DNA from: Stenocarpella maydis
Taxonomy: Eukaryota > Ascomycota > Sordariomycetes > Diaporthales > Diaporthaceae
Length of the DNA: 64,000 bases
NCBI GenBank assembly: GCA_002270565.1
Contig: NQMI01000023.1
Span: forward strand, 62,001-126,000
Direction: 5' to 3'
Positions 57,624 through 64,000 of the stretch are shown here, piece after piece (the first letter of the stretch is position 1; every line of letters begins with the position of its first letter). The position numbers and the translations under genes are program-made. The notes under the pieces are model-generated. The model made no database searches. It was not told where the DNA came from and saw only the letters and a list, made by a program, of their open reading frames with translations.

Positions 57624-58531
57624 TTGTTGTGATTTTCATTCATATTTTAGACTTACACATCCAAGCTCTCTTGCCTCCGTGATGATTTTGGGCTGTCTGA
57701 ATTGGCTGAGCGCAGGGAGCATCCCGAATCTCACCGGGGTAAAGTGGCACACATGCACGATGCATGACCAAAAATGCGGCTGTCTGGAATTGGAGTTGAT
57801 CTTGCCCCCGGTCTCTCTTCCGCGAATTCCCACTGGCATCATGTCAGCCAATGCAAATGGATGGTGTGGGTTGTCGTCGAGGAACACCTCCAGGATCTGC
57901 AGGACAAGCTGGTTACGATCAACATTGGACCGTGCAAGGGGCTTCCGTCGGGGGCGCGAGAGGACGAGGCCAGTTGGAATGAAGAAGCTCAGATGGCTCG
58001 TCCACCAAACAGTGCGTCCCCGGTGCATGTTATTCGCGGCCTCTGATGATATTATGCTGACGGCAACGAAGGCCGGACTGAAGAACTGTAGCTCCTTCTC
58101 GATGATATCGTAATCTCGCCCTCGGTTCTTGCCCTTGTCTCGCTTCTTACTAGCCGTCAGGGTTGGCAGCTTCTTGACCTCGCGGGGTGCTGGGGGGATA
58201 CTGAGTTTGCGGAACTGCATGAGTGGGAGGTGGCAAACAAATCTGTGACCTGATGGTTGACAGTTGTTTGGGCAATGTGGGCTTTCATTATGTGCAAGGC
58301 GATATTACCAGCTTCCAAAATTCTACACATGTAGCGACTGAGGATGCTAGCATGCATTTCAGAATCATCAGCGGCCAAAAACATAACGGCCCATTATCTC
58401 CAGACGCCCTTGCATTTCCTTCATGTCGTAAAAGCGTAAGTAATGCCCACGCAGCCCCATTCCCGCACACGGCAGACATATCAGACGTGGTAATAGATCA
58501 CCACCTGCCTCAAGCCAGGTCTGATTCATGC
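57624..58531. other. intergenic, doubtful ORF only
   Basis: 900 bases. A 194-codon minus-strand ORF (57636-58220) lies close to the tRNA gene but has no domain, helix pattern or signal peptide, so it is not called. Confidence 0.45.
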
Positions 58532-59056
58532 TCACATAGCCCCAGCAACAGCAGCAACACCAAGCGCCGCGACACCAGCCACTGCCATGCCGGTGCAGCG
58601 CGGAGCGGCGGCGTTTTGTGTGGCTGTGGCCTTGGCCTCGACGCTGGTGAATGCGCTGTCCCACGCGTCGTCATATTCCGCCACGGCCGTCTGCAGGGCG
58701 CCGGGCACATTGTTCCGGAACCAGCTGTTGGTAGTGACGGCACCCCAGTTCCAGTAGGAGGCGCTGAGCGACTCGACGACGCTGGAGCCGCCATCCCGCT
58801 CCGCGGCCGACCAGATGGCCTCGACGATGTCGCGGTAGTCGGAGCGCATGGCGAACGATGTCTGCGCGCTGTACAGCGCCGAGGCCAGCGTCGTCGCGTA
58901 TTTGCCAGTTGCCCACGTGGGCGTTGGTTCGCCCTCGTACACCTCCGAGAGGAAGGATGACGCGTCTGTCGATGAGGGGATGGATGTGTCGGTTGGTGTC
59001 TGGGCCGATGCAAGGCTGGCCAGGCTCAGGAGAATGGCGGGGATAAAGGACTTCAT
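58532..59056 (-). CDS. secreted, probably GPI-anchored protein
   Basis: 174 aa, single exon. It starts with a clear signal peptide MKSFIPAILLSLASLASA, with a predicted cut before QTPTDT. The mature part is Ala/Ser/Thr-rich, with two aromatic stretches (SYWNWGAVTTNSWFRNNVPG and EVYEGEPTPTWATGKYATT). The C-terminus ends in a hydrophobic tail, CTGMAVAGVAALGVAAVAGAM, after a small-residue region. This is the layout of a GPI-anchored surface protein, although the tail is short of bulky residues. Only one cysteine is present in the mature part, so it is not a typical disulphide-rich effector. No named family was recognised. Confidence 0.78.
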   Translation of the reverse strand: MKSFIPAILLSLASLASAQTPTDTSIPSSTDASSFLSEVYEGEPTPTWATGKYATTLASALYSAQTSFAMRSDYRDIVEAIWSAAERDGGSSVVESLSASYWNWGAVTTNSWFRNNVPGALQTAVAEYDDAWDSAFTSVEAKATATQNAAAPRCTGMAVAGVAALGVAAVAGAM

Positions 59057-59803
59057 TTTGTATTTTCTGTTTCGTGTTTTCGGTTGACAGAATCTCGAGC
59101 ACACTTTGTCACGGTTCACGATATGATGAAGAACATTGGATGGGGAGAAGAGAACAGGGGAAACGGCCATATCCTGCAAGGGAACAAGGAAATATGTTCC
59201 ATTTCATTTCATTCCTCCGCGTCACGCCCATGTTGCCTCTCAAATTCCTCAGCAACGCTGCGGTACCGAATTCCGCGTTATTTCACCAAAGGGAGGCGAA
59301 TCAGAGAGGTCAATTACTCGTGTAAATGGTCCTGCAGGAGGCGCTAGTAGGATGCCATCCCAATGCGGTTACGAACAACACCCTTTCGAGCACTTCTGCC
59401 TACGCTTAATTGAATGCTCGGGATGCATGGCTGCGGCACAGAGCCCAAATCAAGCAATAGCTCGAAAAGGACTTGATAGTTCTATCCAGTAATAATCTAT
59501 CCCTTTGGTTAAGTTGGCGCTAAACGCGGTTTCCTGTAGGTCTCAACGCCCCGCCCGACATTCAACGTCCCTCCCTATGACCTCCACAAGCATGGTGTAA
59601 TAGGGCTGCAAGCGGCCAGCTCACCGAAGGATTGCACTAGGCTCCTAGGCACTAACACTGCTTGAACTACTCTGCCTGTTTGCCTGCTTCCATCAGATCT
59701 CGGTGCCTAAAAAGAGGAGTCTCTTACCAGGCCACCAACTTGCAAAATGCTAGACAGTAAAAGAAGTGAAAAGTGGAAAAAGAATATAATGCGACCGAAC
59801 TTA

Positions 59804-59842
59804 TGCGCTGGCACGGGATTGAACCGTGGACCTTATGATCGA
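59804..59842 (-). pseudogene. tRNA 3'-half fragment
   Basis: On the minus strand a perfect T arm (stem CACGG/CCGTG, loop TTCAATC) is preceded by a variable-loop-like AGGTC and followed by CCAGCGC as the acceptor 3' strand and an A. The matching acceptor 5' strand (GCGCTGG) and anticodon stem partner were not found within 100 bases, so only the 3' half remains. Confidence 0.45.
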
Positions 59843-61145
59843 GGGACCTTTTCGAAGTTTGGTCTTCCGAATCCCGGCGTTGACGTCTTAGCAGAAGAGG
59901 CGTCATCCGATAGGTTGACATCAGAGTTGCGGGACTCAACATCCCCCATGCTCTCCGTGGCGCCATCTCCTCCGGGATCTCTGCCACACCCGCCGCGGTT
60001 TCCACGTCCATGTGGTCCGCCATCAGTAGGGAACTCTCTTCGATTTCAATATTGGCCAGGCGTCGAGGCATGCGAGTGCTAGCGGGTTGGTTCTTGTAGT
60101 TGTTGGTCGCTCCCATCTGTGCGAACATCTATGAAGCCAAGCCCTTCTTAGTACGGGCATGTAGTTAGTGTCATGATTATGGAATGCAAGCACGTACTTG
60201 CTGATATTGCCGCACATGTTGGCGTTCTTCTTTAAGGACACCTCGGTGCCGTCTTCCATCTTGCGGTTGTGAAAGGTGTTGGCTTTCGTCACCATTCATG
60301 AGCACCTGAAGCATGGCCAGGTGTCGCGTCATACGACCAGTGGTGGTGACGACGAGCAAACACAGTTCCAGGGGCTGGCGCGGTTTATAGTCGGCAGACG
60401 GGTCTCGGGCGGTTTGTTGTAGTCGATGAGCATTGTAAATCAAACGGAAGATCTTGGGAAAAGGAAGTCTGGTACGGCCTGGTGATCAAGAACAGAGAGA
60501 ATGCCATCTTCTCATCCTGGGTCTTGGGCTCGCCTCGTATCTCTTTGGGGTGCTCCGCGCGTAACTGGATGGAGGACTGGCTCAGCCAACCGTGGGCGAA
60601 GAGAAACACTTGTAACTTACGTAGAAGTCCTCGTAGAACAAGTCGTGCATGGCAGTCTGATAGACTTGTTTGGCATATGCGCGCAACGCAGCTGCACCCA
60701 AGCAATGACAGCTTGCCCGATGCCTGACTTCGAACACGGCATGATGATGGCAGGTGACGGCAAGCAGTCTGAGTCTGATAGCATCGAGCAGTTAGTCAAC
60801 TCGAAAGACACATTTGTAGATGAGGCTAATGGTAGGCACCCTATTGCGCACCAAATCCAGGCTTTGCAGCAGTAACCGCTTGCAAAGCAAGGAGGACCAG
60901 CTCCCTTGAGAGACAGCCGATCGTCTCGAAATTCAACGCTGTAGCAAATTGAGAGCGAGTCCTCGCAGCCCTACAGCCTCACAGCAAGAGCCCACTGATG
61001 CCAACGCTGCATTTGGCGAGGATGGTGATGATGACGAGCCTATGGTTGAGTCCCCTCGCCTAAGTTCCTTCATTATGACCAATTAGCCTAGTCCAGTACC
61101 AACACCTCGGAAGTCCTCGAGCACCAGCAGAATCACTCATTCAAG

Positions 61146-61379
61146 ATGGATGATTTTGAGTCAAGTCTTACTATATTAGTGGATGGCACTAATATGAGTC
61201 GCAGCATGTACAATGCTCTTCGTGAGCTACTCCACTTCGTCAAGAAAGACAATCACACTACCCCAAGTAGTTCCGAGGGGGTTCACAAGTCCGACATACA
61301 CCTAATATACTCTGCGTATAACTTAAAGCTATCGCCCACCACAGTTTTAAGGCTTAGCCCCCAGTATCATGAACTCTAA
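61146..61379 (+). pseudogene. possible mobile-element protein remnant
   Basis: 77 codons starting MDDFESSLTILVDGTNMSRS, then MYNALRELLHFV. The segment with a short acidic run, then a helix and L-R-E-L-L, resembles a part found in some large fungal transposon proteins, but this is weak. The frame stops at 61377-61379 and nothing matching continues downstream. Confidence 0.25.
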
Positions 61380-62471
61380 ATAGTGTTCTGCCGATTTCAT
61401 TTTCATTATACTTGCGTGTAAATTGAGGAACTCGAACCAGAGCACACGGAGGCTACAAAAATGCACCATTTATACTACAATGAATAAATTTGCGTCACTT
61501 ATATCCATACACCCCTAGGTATTATAAATATTTCGACGATGAGATTGAATTTGATGATAGCAATTATTAGGTATAGGCGTTACGGGAGTGGGTATCGTGG
61601 GGTGAGTGTCGTTGATACGTGGTAGCAAGTATTTTAGCCAGTGTGACAGGAGTCAGTGGTGGGCAACTTGCATATAGTTACCTGTGTACTGTCCGTTCCT
61701 AGGGTTGTGCGTCTCGGCCTTGTTGTGAACATGTTCTAGGAATCCATCTGTCTGGGTCCCATATGCATAAACGTAACCAGCCACTCGCCCTTTCTCAGTC
61801 TCCACCCCGGTTTCAGCCACATTATATTATCTAGCTACTATCTGCTATCATTTCCAACTCCTCCCTAGTTTCGGTGTCTCGTTCCACATGGTTCAGCTGC
61901 CTAGGTACAAGGTTGATCCGATGATTTGAAAACCCAGAGACCCCACGTTGGATCGCTACTACCGGAATTCGCAACTCACTCTCGGGGTTTTGTGAGCCTG
62001 GCCTCCTTTCAAATGTTGAGGGCGTCCTGCTAGCAACTAGAAGAGCCGGCAGTATCTAGCCGTTATCAGAGGCACCACTACATCATAACAGTAACTAACT
62101 ACGACTTAACAGACAAATCTATGGTACCCTCCACTCGTCCGCTATCAGGAGGCATCATTTGTACTTGCTAATGAAAAATTCATCTAAACGCCAAGTACCG
62201 ATACTGGTCGAAGTTCCGAGGTAGCGGCATCGATAGGACTGGTTTCGTATCTTGGCGCGATGACGCGAGACTTGGTACTCTTTGCAACAACCCCATAATG
62301 ATCTAAGCATGCATCTTGTGGAACTATAAGTGCAGATGTGCTTAGTTTTCTGTCAAATGAAACCTTCAATGTAGGCCGCGGTTGTGACGTTTCTTGCACT
62401 TAATCTGAGGCTCACCACTCGTTCCAACCAATTCTCAAACCGTTGGACATTACCCCAAGACCGTCGCCACG

Positions 62472-64000
62472 ATGAGGGGCCGCGAAGTTGTAGTAGATCA
62501 TTCTACTACATTAGACCCTGAAAAGATCAGCGCAACGGCTGAGCCCGCTGCGGAATCTGATTCTCAGAGGGCCGACAGCCTCCATGGGCAGAACTCTCGG
62601 GACCATGTATTCTCCGATCCGATTGCTGCAGAGCACTGGCGCAACGTCTACGATAATGCTGGGTACGAGAACAGGCATCGATTTGACCCAGAATTCACGT
62701 GGAGTACCGAAGATGAGCGCAAGCTTGTCAAGAAGATTGATTTCAGAATCATGACGTGGGCTGTAAGTGACCTCAAAAGCACAGCAAGCAATTCCTGTCC
62801 AACACACCCCCAGAAATGACCACAGCCGTTTTTTGCGTCGAAAAAAAGGGGTGGACAACATGAATGATAGCTATATAATACCGAAAAGCTCGCTGACTGG
62901 AGGATCGAAGTGGATCATGTTTTGCGCACTCGACATGCATCGCAGGAACATCAACAGAGCTATCTCAGACAACATGCTTGAGGATTTAGGTAAGCGATAT
63001 GTTTTCATGGAACTTTAGAAGTCTGAGCGGGGTTCCTGCCTTTGCTAACAAACTTTCTCACAGGCATGAATACCAATGATTACAACTACGGCCAAACGAT
63101 CTTTCTCGCTTCGTTTCTCTCAGCAGAACTTCCGAGCGGTCTCATAAGCAAGAAACTCGGTGCTGACCGATGGATACCCTTCATCATCGTTAGCTGGTCA
63201 ATAGTCGCGGGCTCGCAAGCATTCCTTACGAGTCGGGCAGGCTACTACGCCATCAAAGCTCTTCTCGGCTTGCTTATGGGAGGATTCATTCCAGGTCAGT
63301 CAACGCAGTCTTTTCAGCCTACTCTGGAAATACGCTTTCTCATCTGCGTTGTTCTGAGTGAGGCTTGGATTCGTCTTAGCAAGTATCCTCACTTGAACAT
63401 CAGCAACTACTAACTTTACTCAATTGACAGACATCGTGTTATACCTTACTTATTTCTATAAGTCTAACGAGCTCCCAACTCGCCTGGCGTGGTTTGTAAG
63501 TGCCTGTTGTTTTCCCCAACCACAGTGCGCTCAAAAACACCAGTGATTCGAAATATGCTGACACAATTCACTCCAAGTGGACTGCTCTCAGCACTGTGAA
63601 TGTCGTGGGCTCTCTCCTCGCAGCAGGCATCCTCCAGATGAGAGGTATCAACGGCTGGGGAGGATGGCAGTGGCTATTTCTCATCGAAGGGATCATCACG
63701 CTGATCGTGGGCCTCTTCTCGTTCGGGCTCATGCCACCTGGTCCGTGTCAAACTCGAAATTGGTTCCGCGGCGCCAAGGGATGGTTCGACGAACGAGAAG
63801 AGAAAATCCTGGTCAACCGCCTGCTCCGGGACGACCCCAGCAAAGGTGACATGAACAACCGCCAAGCTGTTGGGATTCGGTTGCTATGGAAGGCCCTCCA
63901 AGACTGGGAGCAGTGGCCGCTCTACCTCGTTGGGCTCACGACTTATATCCCGCCAAGTCCTCCACAGAACTACCTGTCCCTCATCCTGCGAAACCTTGGC
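62472..64000 (+). CDS. MFS permease of the Dal5 (allantoate/anion) type, 3' partial
   Basis: Five exons are visible: 62472-62762, 62911-62989, 63064-63294, 63431-63495 and 63578 to the window edge, all GT-AG and in frame (363 codons). Each exon ends at a different phase and the reading stays open. Helix 1 is short in this model (RIMTWAWIMFCALDMHRRNIN). Then come the family loop GMNTNDYNYGQTIFLASFLSAELPSGLISKKLG, WIPFIIVSWSIVAGSQAFL and, after an intron, WTALSTVNVVGSLLAAGI. A cytoplasmic loop FDEREEKILVNRLLRDDPSKGDM follows, typical of the ACS (anion:cation symporter) family. It should import allantoate, a vitamin or a related carboxylate. The rest lies beyond base 64000. Confidence 0.87.

Larger units (their letters stand above)
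59057..62471. other. 3.4-kb intergenic region with relics
   Basis: No intact gene. It contains a tRNA-like 3' fragment near 59.8 kb and a possible mobile-element remnant at 61.1 kb. Several short ORFs between 60.0 and 60.9 kb on the minus strand shift frame repeatedly and may be a decayed gene of unknown type. From about 61.4 kb on the sequence is spacer and then the promoter of the permease gene. Confidence 0.45.

Noticed and set aside
57636..58220. 194-codon minus-strand ORF next to tRNA-Phe
   Set aside because: No domain, signal peptide or family pattern; could be real but not supportable from sequence alone.
60023..60875. Chain of short ORFs at 60-61 kb as a split gene
   Set aside because: Frames change without usable splice sites and no domain could be recognised; noted only as possible decay.

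Overview
This window looks like nuclear chromosomal DNA of a filamentous ascomycete (Pezizomycotina, probably Sordariomycetes). The reasons are short GT-AG introns (about 50-150 nt), fungus-specific families (rhodopsin-domain membrane protein, Dal5-type and DHA1-type MFS carriers, SUR7, OPT peptide transporter, plaA-type phospholipase), a tRNA-Phe with an intron after position 37, and a long AT-rich island of transposons carrying the C:G to T:A pattern of repeat-induced point mutation (RIP). The species cannot be named from the sequence.

Layout. 1-7.3 kb: end of an alpha/beta hydrolase, a minisatellite, a decayed copia gag, tRNA-Arg(CCG), a membrane-anchored hypothetical protein and a seven-helix rhodopsin-domain protein. 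7.5-22.3 kb: conserved housekeeping block, with La RNA-binding protein and mitoribosomal protein S4 divergent, septin CDC3, cytosolic-type phospholipase A2, mitoribosomal mL44, and a small membrane protein that resembles a complex I accessory subunit. Four of these six act, or probably act, in mitochondria. 24.3-26.1 kb: DHA1-type MFS exporter. 26.9-41 kb: transposon island. It holds a MITE-like element, a decayed MULE transposase, an 8.2-kb Ty1/copia element on the minus strand with both LTRs and wrecked gag/protease/integrase/RT, a younger solo LTR inserted in that copia with a 5-bp target duplication, and a decayed pogo-type (DDE1) transposon. 41.4-64 kb: genes again, namely a 92-aa coiled-coil protein, a divergent protein kinase, SUR7-type protein, an ExoIII-type endonuclease with an apparent frameshift, a capsule-type glycosyltransferase, a nine-exon OPT transporter, tRNA-Phe, a secreted probably GPI-anchored protein, and the first five exons of a Dal5-type permease running off the end.

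How it works together. There is no biosynthetic cluster or defence operon. The housekeeping block is linked by shared promoters rather than by one pathway. The regions on both sides of the transposon island carry transporters, surface proteins and small lineage-specific proteins, as is usual for accessory fungal DNA. I did not find a convincing previously undescribed system. The best leads are two alternative first exons of the septin, a frameshift in the endonuclease, a dispersed repeat family with a conserved core around a variable homopolymer, an apparently unmutated solo LTR inside RIP-damaged DNA, and a kinase with an HDD catalytic loop.
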